NCBI GenBank assembly: GCA_958299035.1
Contig: CATQJL010000112.1
Span: forward strand, 65,317,117 to 65,381,116
From: Cylicocyclus nassatus
Taxonomy: Eukaryota > Nematoda > Chromadorea > Rhabditida > Strongylidae
DNA length: 64,000 nt
Reading direction: 5' to 3'
The translations under genes and the position numbers were made by a program. The notes beneath the pieces were generated by a model. That model searched no databases. It was not told the DNA's origin and was given only the letters and a program-made list of their open reading frames with translations. This document shows, piece by piece, positions 23,932 to 36,690 of the stretch. Position 1 is the first letter of the stretch, and every line of letters starts with the position of its first letter.

Positions 23932-25490
23932 AGGGCAAACTCCAAGTAAGTTTGAGTACAGAGATTCTTAGATTGGGTAAAGGCTTATAAGCAGTATAAA
24001 TATAAGAAATAAATACCCAGATTTGCCTAGCACTTTCCTCTAACAAAGAACCCAATTAGCATGAAACTACATTTTAGACACACTTTTACTCTTTGAAAAC
24101 TGTTGTCTTAGAATGAAAATAACCACAAGTATCACACAGAATCTTGAAGTTTTAAATGACTTCTGGAAGCTAGATGTAACTTGGTAGAATTTTAAGAATA
24201 AAACATCATTCTGCAACTGCCACTCTCAGTACATTTTCTCTTCTATCTCGCCCACACTTGTAAAAATGAAAAAAATCGGAGTATTCTAGCAGGTAATGGG
24301 TCATTTTAAAATCAGTTTCACTTGATGTACAATTACTGTCCTTCTTTCATTCTATAAATTCAACCATAATATCTTCTATGATGTTGCCACACAGGTTAGT
24401 TACAAGCTTATAACAAACCCATGTGGCGAAACGTCATAGAAGATAGTAATGCCCAATTTTTACCTGAACAGAGAACATATGAAATTAATTTTTGATAATT
24501 TCCATGCTCAACCCATTTCCTAGGGCTGAATGAAGATACGACAACGCCATTGTAGAATGAGCCGGAAACATGCGTTAGAGACTCTAGACTGAAAACACCG
24601 AAGTTTTTTCACTCATTTCCACAGGGATGATTTAACACATTTGTTCGAAGTATTTCGCTTCGGGGAAGGAGTGAGAATGATTATAATAAGCTTTTGGGTC
24701 GTTACGAGTTTTGTCTAGATACGTAAATTATACGAAAACATGCACCCTTTCTTCGCGTGATTCATAATCGTTATTTGCTTTCATGAAGCACTGTAATGAT
24801 CATGTTCTCCTCCATTTTTGCTCACAATTCACGAACCACAAAAACGGCGCATGAATGAATGTTCAAACTAAACTGGTGAAAACAATAACTCTTTGGAACA
24901 GGAACAGAGCGAGCTTCAAAAATAGATGTGACGATTTGAGAAAAAAAGCAACCGCAGCTGAATCTTGATAATGATGAAAATGGAGTTGTACATCTGAGTG
25001 ACAAATGTGAATAGGAAGGAAATCTGGCTGAACATGGATGAGAGGAACTGAACCATAATTTTTGACAGAACAAGACATTCCGGAACCAATAAAGCATGAC
25101 CGTTCGAATATAAGAAAGCTCTTCAAAGAAAAGCAAAAAAAAGTTTGCTAAATTGCGCAGAGACTAGCTGCGATTGAGAGAATTTTCAGATCCTTGTTTT
25201 GGGAATGAAAAGTAGGAAGTAAAGAAAATTATGCATTTCCCAACTCCAAGAAAGGGACATGTTTTGATGGTTGCAAAAAATTTTGCACAGGTTAAGATAC
25301 CATTCATTCTATGGCTAAGAGACGCGGACCGCATTGCATAGTGTATTTAGCAGGTTTATACTTGTCATTTATCGCGTCCAGGTTTATTCACTCTTTGAAA
25401 ACAGGGAAGAACAAACTCAAATATGTTAAGACAATAACAATGCGGTCACGCGTCTCCTAGTCGTAGAATAGATGATAGACAAGTCAACTT
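23932..25490. other. AT-rich spacer with a small hairpin
   Basis: No convincing gene. At 24371-24392 ATCTTCTATGATGTTGCCAC pairs with GTGGCGAAACGTCATAGAAG at 24423-24442. Minus frames at 24822-25136 are hydrophobic but lack domain signatures. Confidence 0.4.
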
Positions 25491-25943
25491 ACAAGGGAAC
25501 CGTGCCGAGTCGAAGTGGCCTTTTCAGATGAGACCCATACTGCTTTGAAGAGTATTAAGCGATGATTCCAAATCTGCCAAGCGCCTCTGGACGCCGAGTT
25601 ATGACCGTTCTTCGGAACGAAAAATGAATGCAGAATTTAGGTAAAATTGATTGTTACAATCTTTCCAGCGCTCAGATAAAGCAATGTTAAGTATTAGCAT
25701 ATTAAATAAAATGTATCCATTGCATAAACAGCTCTGATACTTCACACTGGACCATTTGAGCAAATTTGGGCGATTTTGCTTCAGTTTTGCGTTCAATTTT
25801 TTGACCTGAAAAACGAGCATAACTCGGCGTCCAGAGGCGCTTGGCAGATTTGGAAAGCAGACTTGGAATTACCGATCAATGCTCTTCAATGTAGTATGGG
25901 TCTCATCTGGAAAGGCCACTTCGACCCGACACGGTTCCCTTGT
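25491..25943. mobile_element. 453-bp MITE, ACAAGGGAACCGTGCCGAGT family, copy A
   Basis: Left end ACAAGGGAACCGTGCCGAGT, right end inverted (GTTCCCTTGT). Both arms run about 120 bases, through GTCGAAGTGGCC and GGCGCTTGGCAG, around an AT-rich centre. A closely matching copy lies at 48923-49373. Confidence 0.85.
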
Positions 25944-27825
25944 TAGATAAGATTGTGAAAGTATGGACGAGTAAAGAAGACATAAGGCTGTGTTCGAAAC
26001 CAGGAAAGTTGATAGCTACTCATTTCAAGAGCAATGAGGGTCCAGTTAGAGAGGCAATTTCGAAGGTACGAAAGGGCTTAACACAAAATTTTTCACTGTA
26101 GTAAAATTATGTTCTCCCTACAAGAAGGAACTTTGGTGGGTGCAACAAAGAGATACAAAATGCCAAAATGCAAAGGGGATTCTTGAGCAGCTTTACATGA
26201 TTGCTTGGCATCTCTATTCGTAAGAACGATTGAGACGAGCTGTTAAACGAGAATAGAGTTGGCAAAAGGCAATGCAAAATTGCAAAAGACAATGCAAAAT
26301 TCATCGAACTTACTCTAGAAAATTGAGCATCATAAAAAAAAGTGACTGCAGATTAAAAAGGAGGAAACTTATCAAAATTTTGCATTTCGAGCAAGATGAT
26401 CGTAAACTGAAGGTTCAATGAGTATAAGTGATATGTTTAATGAAAAGTATAGGGGTGAGGGTCGTTAAGATAGTTACTGGGATGTGACAAAAAAGAACCA
26501 TTTTAAATGAAAGAACTTAAAGCAGAATCAAAAATTATTACGTTCCACATTTTGAGAGCCTTCAAAGCTACTTCTGCATATTCTGGTAGTAGCAAACTGT
26601 TGTAAAATAGTGCAGTGTTGATTCGATAAAGCACCTTTGAATTACTGTAAGTGTGATTACGGTAGTTTGTGAAAGATACTACCAAACAAATACTAAATCA
26701 AACTCCACCAACCAAAGTATTTGCCGATTTCGAAGCATCCTTCAGTACACCGCAATTCGGCTTAATCATTGTCGTATCTGCAAAAAAAAATAATCAATTT
26801 GACCTCTGATTTTTTGAAAAAGCAGGTAATGTTGAGGTTAATTGAGACAAAATGGGATGTGCTAATACGTGGTTGAAACCTTTGAGTGCGGATCAAAGAA
26901 CAAAGAGGAATGGAAAAGCAAAGACTTGAATAGCAAAGATGGAGCGGAGCGAGTCGTGGTCGCACACAACGCCAACCGATCAATACGGGTGTTCGTAACA
27001 GCTAGTCAACTAGATTTGTGTGTGTGAAATGCTAATAACATGGGGATAATGTAAAAACCATAAGCAAAATCTATGATTAGTGGCGGACGCTGCGAAGAAG
27101 CACAGAAGACCAGAGATGAAGGAGGGAAATCTCAAAATTTAGCGAAACAAACGACTTCCTTTTTAAAAAATTGAAAAGCACAAATCTTAGCAGTCCGTAG
27201 ATTTTCAAAGCAAAAAGTAAAACTTGCAAAAAGCGTGAAACCCAAGTGAAAAAGTCAATGCGAGAAAAATGCCCTTCAAATTCTTTGTGTGCAGTAAATG
27301 GACGGACGTTGCGAGAATGGCGCGAAAATCGCGGTATTCAAACCGTAGCAATTACGAGCGACGGCGGTACGATTGCACTCTTCGGACCTAAATGCGTGTT
27401 CCTGACCTTTTATGGATCGGCAGGCTATCAATGCAGAAAATGAGCAAACGCCCAAAGGTCGTAGTACTTGCACAGCTTGCGTATTTGCAAACCTCTGTGG
27501 CCAACACGTCACATGCGAATGGCGTAGTTTTAGTGTATTTTGAAAAAATTTGCCTAACAATTAGGAAAATTCCAAAAAATGGGTGCTTACTGTAGGCACG
27601 ATTTGCAGCAAAACAGTACGGTACATCGTGCTGAGACCAACGGGATATCCTTCTTCGTGCTTCGGCTATTGATTTACAGTAACGGTGTTATCAAACACTA
27701 TCACACACAGTCCCTCACTCACTATCATTTACCGTCGAGCATTCGTAACTTAATGTATACTGCGCACCATGCGCGCTACCTGACGAACTGCAAAGTTAAC
27801 ATGTCTCTTTTGCTTTTATAGAATG
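25944..27825. other. no gene recognised
   Basis: About 1.9 kb with scattered frames below 95 codons. A slightly GC-richer part (27290-27500) has frames on both strands. No splice-bounded exons or repeats were convincing. Confidence 0.35.
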
Positions 27826-28048
27826 TACAGTCGAGTAGATTTAGCGGTAAATATAGTGTGCTTGCACAGAAGGTGAAATGCGGTGAAATTTGCGCGTGAA
27901 CAAGTAGTCACGTCAGTACCGCGGGTATCTTGCGCGCGCAATTGGCCGACGTCACAGTCGAAACTATTTCTTCACGCGCCAATTTCACCGCATTTCACCT
28001 TTTGTGCAAGCACACTATATTTACCGCTAAATCTACTCGACTGTAGAT
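27826..28048. repeat. 223-bp hairpin element
   Basis: CTACAGTCGAGTAGATTTAGC-type sequence at 27826 is mirrored by GCTAAATCTACTCGACTGTA at 28029-28048. The arms continue through AGTGTGCTTGCACA and GGTGAAATGCGGTGAAATT. The centre holds CGCGCGCAATTGGC. Confidence 0.85.
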
Positions 28049-28054
28049 TTACTG

Positions 28055-28195
28055 AAAAGTGTGCAGGGCCGCCAGTTTGAGCCGGCTGCGCGGATTACTG
28101 GTCTTGAAACGACGTGCAGCAACATTGCAAAAGGACCAGGCCGCGAGAAGCGGCTCAAACTGGCGATGTTCCTTCCCGTTCCCCTGGAAGTGTTT
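28055..28195. repeat. short relative of the CCGCCAGTTTGAG inverted repeat
   Basis: Arms GGCCGCCAGTTTGAGCCG (about 28067) and CGGCTCAAACTGGCGATG (about 28151) flank a centre with GTCTTGAAACGACGTGCAGCA, close to the centre of the element inside the collagen intron. Confidence 0.7.
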
Positions 28196-29196
28196 AGTAA
28201 GAGTGCCGTCGCTTGCCGAGCACGCGTGCATTCTCACATCAAACTAGCAATAAGTTACAAATGACTCGAGCATATTCTGAGAGACTAGGAAACTCCAGCA
28301 CGCTTCGCACACTTGTCTAAACAAGCTTGAACCTGTTCCTTCCTGGGACTAACTAGAAAATAAGGCTAGCTGAGGTAGATCACGAGTATAAACGTTAACC
28401 ACACAATCAAACTTGCTTAGACTGTATGCAAAGCGTACTTGAATCTCTCACAGTCCAGAATGTTACGGTCAATTTGCATTCTAGTGCCAGTTAAACTATT
28501 CAACTAAAAAAGTTCTTGCGTCCCCTACAACATCTGTACGTAAACAATGACAAGGTACGCTCCAAAGCCAAATTTCATGCGCAGATCGCAAGCAAGTCGT
28601 CCGCATTCATAAGCATAGCATTCGTTCCCGCGCAAATGTTGTTGTCACCGCAGAGACACTGCAATCATTACCAAATCTGCAAGAGTGAACACAATCGCAT
28701 CCAGTTCCGCAAAGAATGTTGAGTAGTGGCACCGCTTTAGATATCCTACAGGTTTTTTTTAGTGAAAGCCCACTTTTTTGTTGTTGGTGTTTTGCAGAAA
28801 TGTTGGCTGTTTTTAGACAATTCTGATTAGCAATTTTACAATAACATTATTGATGCAAATGGTATAATCGAAATAGTCGCATTGATCTACTTGGTCATCT
28901 TGGTCACTAATGTGTCCATTTGCACTGTCTACATCTGGTGTTGTTTAATTTGTTTTAGTTCTATTGCATAAAATGTGTGCACGACTTGTCTGGTCGGTAG
29001 AAGGATTAAGTATTATCGCGACAGCAATTCGCGCATGCAAAATTTTTCGAGCACACACTTTTGAATCTGGCACCCTTTAGCGATTCTTTATTTTTTTTAC
29101 CCGCAAATACTGTCGGCGAAGCACAGCAAACATGATTATCGTGCTTGAGCCTCCCATGTAGATTACCCCAAGTTCAAAGAAGCACATTCATGGGGA
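28196..29196. other. no gene seen
   Basis: One kilobase with no frame above 70 codons and no clear repeat. Confidence 0.4.
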
Positions 29197-30811
29197 TCAG
29201 AGGTGCGATAGGTGGAGCCGGGCCCCCAAAAGTGAAGGTGGTTCCAGCTACCCCTGGCCGGCCAAAAGTGAAGGTGGTAGCGCCGGACACTCACTTCCCA
29301 AAAACGTCGACCGGGGGAGGATGGGTGGGGGGGGGGGGGAAGAAGCACAGCTCGAGTTCTCTTTTCGCAAAAAATGTCTTTTTCAAAAGTTAACTTCTTT
29401 TTATTCGTATTTTATTAAGTAAACTTTGTTATAACGTACTGCGAAGAAAGTAGGTCGATCCAGGCAGTAACCACCGAGAACCAGAATTTTGAATAACAAA
29501 ATAGCGAAAAATCATGCGAAATTTCCACTGTTTTAAATCTGGTGGTTGAAGATGTCAGCAATTGCGACTTCATAATTTTGAAGGGCAAATGTTGTTCTAC
29601 CAGATAGTGAAAGATTTAGGTCGATCTGAGCAGTGGCCGCCGAGAACGAGAATTTTAAAGAATTAAGCGATTTTAGGTTACTTAGTGACAGACAGCTGAC
29701 GTTTAGACTCCTATAAATCTGGAATGTGAAATTATGCAATGTTGCAACTTCATAGGTTTTGTAGAGTAAGGTTTGCACTATTAGACTATGTCTTAGCCGT
29801 ACCATTAAAACTGCTCCGAGATCCAGGCTCTTAAAAAACAGGTAAAAAACCGCTTCTTGAAATTCAACAGCTTATAACTTCTTCAGAATTGCATGAATCA
29901 TGTTGGACTTCATAGGTTGGATTCTCCTTTTCAAGAGCTTTCAGATGATATATAGCATGTGGGGGTTTCGCGCCTCTCATGGCATATGCCCGTGGGTGGA
30001 AACTTTTCACCCCGAAGTCTCCACTAGCGGTCTCCGGCCAATACATTAACATGGGCGAAGTGGAGACTTTGGGGTGAAAAGACCACCCTGGGTTAGAGCC
30101 GCAAAAATCATTGAAACCCCCACATATTCTATATCATCTGAAAGCTCTTGAAAAGGAGAATCCAACCTATGAAGTCGCAACATGATTCATGCAATTCTGA
30201 AGAAGTTATGAGCTGTTGAAGTTTAAAAAACGGTTTTTACCCGTTTTTAAGAGCCTGAATCTCGGCGGTATCTTGTTGGATCGGTACGGCTAAGACATTG
30301 TTTGATAGAGCAGTTCTTACTCTACAAAACCTATGAAATAGCAACATTGCACTTTTTCACATTCCAGATTTATACGAGTCTAAATGTCAGCTGTCACTAA
30401 GTGACTTAAAATCGTTTAAATCTTTGAAATTCTCATTCTCGACGGCCACTGCTCAGATCAACCTAATTCCTTCGCTATCTGGTAGAACAACACTTGCCTT
30501 TCAAAACCTATAAAGTCGCAATTGCTGACATCTTCAACCACCAGATTTATAACTGTGGAAATTTCGCATGATTTTTTTTCGCTATTTTATCATTCGAAAT
30601 TCTGGTTCTCGGCGGTTACTGCCTAGATCGACCTACTACATAGATATATGCTCTCAATACTTTTTTCTGCGTCCTTTTGCTTGTTTTCCTTCTTTTAAGC
30701 TTCGGCAAAAAGCAAAGCAAATTTTTCAAACCTAAAAGTGAAGGTGGTCACCTGTACCAGCTCAAAAGTGAAGATAGGCGGAGACTCGGCTCTGTCTATC
30801 ACACCTCTGAT
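29197..30811. repeat. 1.6-kb near-complete hairpin (fold-back element)
   Basis: Ends ATCAGAGGTGCGATAG and CTATCACACCTCTGAT are inverted matches. The arms pair along almost their whole length: GTAGGTCGATC near 29451 against GATCGACCTAC near 30626, the segment around 29640 against the one around 30435, and GAATCCAACCTATGAAG near 30160 against its complement near 29910. The loop is centred near 30040. Direct GTGAAGGTGG units and an 11-base G tract (about 29329) mark the left end. No coding frame was found. Confidence 0.85.
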
Positions 30812-31082
30812 GGGGATGTTTTGGTTAGTGAGTCTACCACGTGAAAAATACTGAAAAATGTTCTTCGACTATATATAAATTCATAGTCTATCTTGAATAC
30901 CATCAATGAACTGTCAGTTTCAAGAAAAAAAACTATGGTTCAATAATATAATGTTTTACCAGTCACCAGATTAAGCACGATTTTTTTCTCGTAATCTTCA
31001 TTGAGAATGGCACATAATGATATACAGACATATGAGGAGATACTGTGCTGAGCAGAATGTCCGGAATTGGTTGCGCTGATTC
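30812..31082. other. 3' flank of the collagen gene
   Basis: AT-rich; nothing recognised. Confidence 0.4.
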
Positions 31083-33387
31083 TTAGATCTTCCTTTTCTT
31101 CACCGAAGCACGGGTCGGACAAGGACAGTAGTGCGCATCCTTACCAGCTGGACCTGGTGCTCCAGTTGCGCCCATTTGTCCATCGGCTCCCTTGTTACCA
31201 GGCATGCCAGGAAGGCCACCTGCTCCCACAGGACCTTTATCTCCAGGAGCTCCATCTTTACCGGCAACACCAGGTTTACCCATTTCTCCTCGTGGGCCGG
31301 GTTGACCGGGCATACCAGGCTGCCCTGTTCCTTTCCTGCCGTCCTGCCCAGGGGAACCAGGACGGCCGTCCATACCTTTGTAGCCAGGCATTCCTGGTTC
31401 GCCGCGTGGTCCAGCATCGCCGGGTTTACCGTTGTCTCCGCGAGATCCGGGAACACCAGGACGACCATCCATGCCGGGGTGTCCAGGAGCTCCATCGGGT
31501 CCCTTTGGTCCTTGTGGTCCCGGTGGACATTGAATGCATGAGGGGTCAGGCGGAGGGCAGTGGATGGGAGCGTAGATGGTCATATCATCTTTCCCCGGGG
31601 GTCCCGGTGGTCCGGGAGGTCCTGAAAAAAGGGATATGACTGAACTTTGACACAGAGTAAGTTAAAGCATACCTGGCTGACCCTTCTCTCCGGCTGGACC
31701 TGGCGGACCAGGTGGGCATGTGATCATTTCTGGTTCACAATGGCACCAAGCTGGTAAACCAAGGAACTGTCGTTTCGTTCTGACGAATGACTCGAATGGG
31801 CTTGATAGTAGCTTGGCAGGCGGTGACACCATTATTTGCACGTCCATCATCTCAGCCCATGCTGAATCGGTCTCAACACGAAACACTGCCACCGAATCGA
31901 ATACCTGAATCATTTTGTTACCATGGTTAGAATCAGAGTGCGCGGCGTACATGTCGTACATGACGTACGAGGGTGCTCGGTATGTTAGGAGCGGGCGATG
32001 GGAAGTGTAACTTTAAACCCAGCAAGGAAATCTGACAAAAAGGCTTAGTCATATCCGAACTTGTTCGCTTGCTTGAAGCTTGATTTGATTTTCGTGTGTT
32101 AGCTAATGCTTTTATGGTGAAAGTAACGACTATAGAACAAACTTGAGGCAAGGTTTAAACAAGCTTATATACGAATCCAATAGTCTTACAAAGCGGCTAG
32201 AGGTCAGTATTTGTGCTTTTATAGACTTTGGAGAGATAGCACTTTTGTGACATCATATTGCATATATGCAGCACTTAAACACTTTGTCTCAACGGCTGTG
32301 TCCATTTTGGGCCGCACCGCATCCGCAGCTTGAGCGCGTCGCCTTTCGAACTTCAACGGACTGACTGCTCAGTCCAAACGTTCGCCTACGCCGCGTGAGG
32401 CACTCGCGACGCGGATGTCTAATCAAGCAGGGACACTGCGATTAAGATAGACTGTGCCATTTCAAATATTTGTGCTAAACGAAAATGTCAAAAACGGCCT
32501 ATAACATAAAGCCTCGATTTGAATATGAACGCCTACCGGCGAGGTTATGACGCAGAGTTGTTGTGGGACCCTATGGGGTAGGGGAACGAAAGCCGCCAGT
32601 TTGAGACGTCTTTCGCGGCCAACTGCTCTTTTTGGGGTGGGGGACATTAGGTCGCCGAAAAAAGGGCGGTCCCCCGGTCATTTGCGACAAATACGCACCC
32701 CTGTACATGCGAGGACATGCGTTCCTGCAAGGAATCCGCGCGGGACTCTTCCAAATCCGGCGACGTAATGTCCTCCACCCCTCTTTTTGCAGCGTTGTTG
32801 CATGTCGTTTCAGGACCAGCAGCCCGCGAAGGCGGCCCAAAACTGGCGGCTTTCGTTCCCCTACCCGGACCCTATGTCTTGATGCGTGTGAAATGCGCAC
32901 TCTGGCAGCTAAGGCGTCCCGATCGCCACTTCTGAAGCGGATTAAAAGAAGGATTCAGGCAAAACCTGTGCTTCCCAATTAGTAGCCTAGTTTACAGGAA
33001 GGCCCTGGGTGCTGGTCAGGTCCTGCGTTGGTCCGATGCTCTACTTTTATTTTGAACATCGGCACATTGTGCACCTCATGTCTGTTCAGGACTACGAAAA
33101 GGCCCCAGAATGACAACATGGAAGACGAAGATTTTGGATGGATGCTGCCTCTGATGGCCGGATGAGATAGATTGCAGGTATGATGCCAAGCATTAGGTCA
33201 GATTTGCTCACGCAATGTTTTCAAAGCGTAATCAAGTCCTTTAGTTTCAGAATAAACAGTAAATACTTACCATACTGTGAACTTCTGTAATTACATCGTA
33301 TAGAGAGGAAATAACAACAAAACATGCAGCCATAGCCAGAATAGAGCAAGCGGCTGCCGCCGCCATGATTTGCTTTTCGTAGGCCAT
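31083..33387 (-). CDS. nematode cuticle collagen (COL family), 3 exons
   Basis: Exons 33387-33271, 31904-31673 and 31621-31083 join in phase to 295 residues, the usual size for cuticle collagens. Residues 1-39 contain the hydrophobic N-terminal segment ([17 protein letters not shown]). Exon 2 carries a conserved-type region with DSAWAEMM, then a subtilisin-type processing site RTKR near residue 90. It is followed by a short Cys-flanked Gly-X-Y block ([13 protein letters not shown]). Exon 3 holds a Cys-containing linker ([12 protein letters not shown]) and the long Gly-X-Y domain with a few interruptions. The C-terminus is [16 protein letters not shown]. The product is secreted by hypodermis, trimerises and is crosslinked through the Cys clusters and Tyr residues. 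Intron 1 (1.37 kb) is long for this family and contains an inverted repeat. The exact paralogue cannot be named. Confidence 0.95.
32560..32880. repeat. inverted repeat in collagen intron 1
   Basis: GGGGAACGAAAGCCGCCAGT (from about 32580) recurs inverted as ACTGGCGGCTTTCGTTCCCC near 32843-32862, with the outer flanks ACCCTATG and its complement also paired. The centre has GCGGCC and TGTTGCATGTCGTTTC. A shorter relative with CCGCCAGTTTGAG and CTCAAACTGGCG arms lies at 28068-28172, so this is a dispersed family. Confidence 0.75.
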
Positions 33388-33417
33388 CTATCCTGCTGCA
33401 GGGCAAAGTGAGCGTTC

Positions 33418-33427
33418 CCTTTTATAG
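33418..33427 (-). promoter_or_regulatory. TATA box of the collagen gene
   Basis: CTATAAAAGG on the minus strand lies about 30 bases upstream of the collagen start codon. This is consistent with a very short 5' leader or with a trans-splice site at CTGCAG just before the ATG. Confidence 0.6.
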
Positions 33428-36329
33428 CGAAGCAAAAGGGTACTATTCATTGGTTTAGCTCTTTAATCTTACAACTTAGGTTAAGAACGCATTACTCATG
33501 CTGCAAAAGTTTGACATCATTAGCTTCACATTTTCCGTCGAGCGACAAAAAGTGGGAGAGTGGAACCGAAAGCAATGAGTGTCATGATGCTCTTAGCCCT
33601 GATAACTCGTTATGCTCAAGAAGTGTAAAGAGTATGTTTGGTGTACAAGAGTTTAAATGGTAAAATAATTTGTAGAACAAAACATGCTAAATTGAAAAAT
33701 GGAAAAGGTAAAAGAGTGAAGGGAGAAGAAAGATGCTAAGTACCCTTCTCTGGTTTCACAACTTTATGCGCGCTAACTTGAAAAGTTTTCAGACTGTCTA
33801 CTGCTATACTTAGATTTGTCAGTCACGGTGAACAGTTCACTATTTGTCTATGTACATGTATGTCTATGTCTTTGTTCATTATTTATTTATTCCACTCAAA
33901 GTGGCCAGAAAAAGAAAAAAATAGTGAGTTTGTACATATCAACAAGTTACACTGCGGAAATAAAAATGTAATAAGTGAGAGTGTTTTTATACTCTAAAAC
34001 CTTTGACAGTTAAATGAGTATATGAGATAGAAGTATAATAAATTGTTGAGCATTCTTCAGAAAATCGCATGTCTTATTGTTTGGGCTAAAATGAAGGAGC
34101 ATGATGGTTTCTTTATGTAATACCTTAGCTTCGAGTGATGTTTATTAGTACTCATTGAAAACAAATCTATTTGTAACAGACAGAATCAAAGCTGTTTGCT
34201 AGAAGAGAAGTACTCAAGGTCACCGTGGCCTTTCCATATGAGACGTGAACGGAATACTGTCTGAAATCGCTCATATTTGAGCATAGTCTGCGAAGCGATT
34301 TTCAAGAGGAGGTTTTGAACGTTTTTCTTATAAATTTGTCTGCCAGGGAGTCAAAATGTCAATGCTGGCTGAGTTACTTGCTTTATGCTGCGGAACAGCA
34401 TCAATAATAATTCGTCATCGTATTCAAACTAATTAAATTAGATCTACTAGATGAACAGCAAGAAAATTCTGTAGTGGTCATTCCGAACCTATGCAATAAT
34501 GCAGCTTTTTTATCGAAAAAAATTTCAAAATTCCTCAAAAAACCGTTTTGTAGATATTGAACTCAGAGTTGAGATCAAAGTATTCCCTTGCTCTGGCAAA
34601 GTGCTGAAATGTTATGCATTGTTGAAGGACTAATGAAAGATTTTGTGCAAAGTCAATGGATGTCTCCACCTGATTTCAAAAAACAGATGAAATCACAGTG
34701 ACAATTTGCCCTTGAACTTCCGCTTGAAAGAAGAAAACCTCAATGACTTATACAGTTCACACAAAATCCGATGGCAAGCTTATTTTTCCAAATTCTTTGA
34801 GGGCTCGAATCGTAACTGAGGTGATGTGAAATGAATATGGTCCAGCAAAACGACGTTGAGGGATCTATTCAGGAGCCTTCTGAAGGCATTTCAAAAAAAT
34901 ATGCAGTTGCTTGTGCTTTCCAAAGTGTGGTCAGGCGAGCAAGAGGTGTGGCACACAACCGCTGGATACGACCCCTTTGAGTTCTGTCTCAATACCTCCC
35001 CCCCCCCCCCCCCCCCCCACCGCCACATTTTTGCCTGCCGTAGACTTAAAGGCAGCGTCCAGGCAGATTCTCGACTTCTATATTTTTATGTTATCCAGGC
35101 CTTTCCATGGCGCTGATTCCGAATATGCTCAAAAAGCGTGAATTTCTTAGAAAACCACCTTTTGGGGCTATTTTGGGAGAACCCGGACGAGTGCTTCTGA
35201 TGTTATCCTTGTCGAAAGCAAGTATTAACAGGTAAACGCTGTAAGTTCGACTGTGTTGGTCATGTGAAAACACGTCAAGGCTGAGGAGATTTCGTTCATA
35301 AGGGTTGGCCGTCCGAGGGAAGTGGGCGTGGTCGTCGAGCTCGGATCTGCCTGGACGCTGCCTTTAAAGTCTCTATCAAGCATAATTAGTAATACGTCCG
35401 TAATTGTTACGTCAACTGTGGGCCAAGTTTTAGCGAATTCTGTGTATTCCCAATATTGGGCTACTCAAGTGAAGTGGCTATTTTCAGACGTGGTTAATTA
35501 TATTTCAAAGTGAAGCTACCTCGCTCTATATTCAACCAAGGCACACTTCCTAATTATCCATTTTATCCATACCACAGATCCTGCTTCAAATAACCATCAA
35601 ACTATGGAACTAGAAGCCAGGCATCTCGTTTGTTTTATTTTTCGCTTACAGTGTTTGTGCTTCCACTATTGCTTAAACGAAAGAAGACGAATTCATTCAG
35701 CTCTTATCATTTCCGAAAAAGCGACGAGAGTTTGGCTTTCGATCTGTATATAATTTGTTCCTTAATATTCCCTTTGGAGATAAGCTAATGAGGTGTGGAA
35801 CAACCGTAGAAAAGTTGTGGCTGCTACACCTTCTTAGGGGTTGTGCGACACCCCATTAACTTGCCTTCAAATTATTCAACTATCTGCGCTTTTGATGTCG
35901 TTGCTACTGCTTAACATTCTTTACAAAGTAGGAATTTTATTTTAAACATCTCTTTTAGAGGGGTCGTTTCTCCTTACCTATGCAAATAAAAAATACTGCG
36001 AAAGTATTGGGCTACGGTGACATGCTAAGTCTGCGCTATTACGTGAATCGCGAGGTAAGACGACAAGAATAATTATAATATATTCGATAATCTAAGCGTG
36101 GGAATTATTCACAGAAAACTGATTTGAGCCTGATTGGTTTTCTTCTGATGAGGAAAAGACCCTCAGTCGAAGTGGGGTTTCTTCTGCACGAATGCATACC
36201 ATTCTGCTCATCTTGGAGCACTGATACCAGATCCGTTTTCCTTAGCTGCTCAACGATCTTCTGGGAGAAGTTATGAGCGACGGTTCTCTACGACCACTCC
36301 ACATTATAAGTGAGGAGGAGCCAAGGACA
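33428..36329. other. spacer upstream of collagen, with poly-C tract
   Basis: No gene recognised across 2.9 kb. A run of about 20 C residues sits near 34998-35019. Sequence near 34200-34290 (AGTACTCAAGGTCACCGTGGCC) faintly resembles an end of the ACAAGGGAA MITE group. Confidence 0.4.
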
Positions 36330-36690
36330 AAGGTGTGGAGTGATGGGCGGGTGGATAGCTGCAGAGACTATGGCGCAAGTGGTAAAGAATTCGCGTCCCT
36401 ATAGAGCCAACTTTGTATTTTTGCAAATTGTATTTTGTGAAATCGCAGACGATTCTTGAGCATGCAGACCCTCATCGAGAAAATTCACTAGATACAATAT
36501 GCAAAAATGCAAAGTTTAGCTTTATAGAGTAACGAACTCTTCACCGCCTGCGCCATAGTCTCCGCAGCTATCCACCCACCCATCCGTCCACACTTGTACA
36601 TTTCTTGGCGCCTACTGCCCTGATACCAGCAGAATGATATGTACCATGTGTGGAAGCCCACTTCGATTGGGGGTCCTTCCCTTGTGAGAT
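36330..36690. repeat. inverted repeat with about 100-base arms
   Basis: GGTGGATAGCTGCAGAGACT at about 36351 is mirrored by AGTCTCCGCAGCTATCCACC at about 36558-36577. ATTTTTGCAAATTGTAT near 36417 is mirrored near 36496. Weaker pairing extends outward (TCGAAGTGGG near 36168 and CCCACTTCGA near 36658). Confidence 0.7.

Noticed and set aside
24822..25136. Hydrophobic 104-codon minus frame
   Set aside because: AT-rich composition alone explains it; two overlapping frames on the same strand look equally open.
31067..31639. 190-codon plus-strand frame
   Set aside because: Antisense shadow of the Gly-X-Y repeat of the collagen gene.
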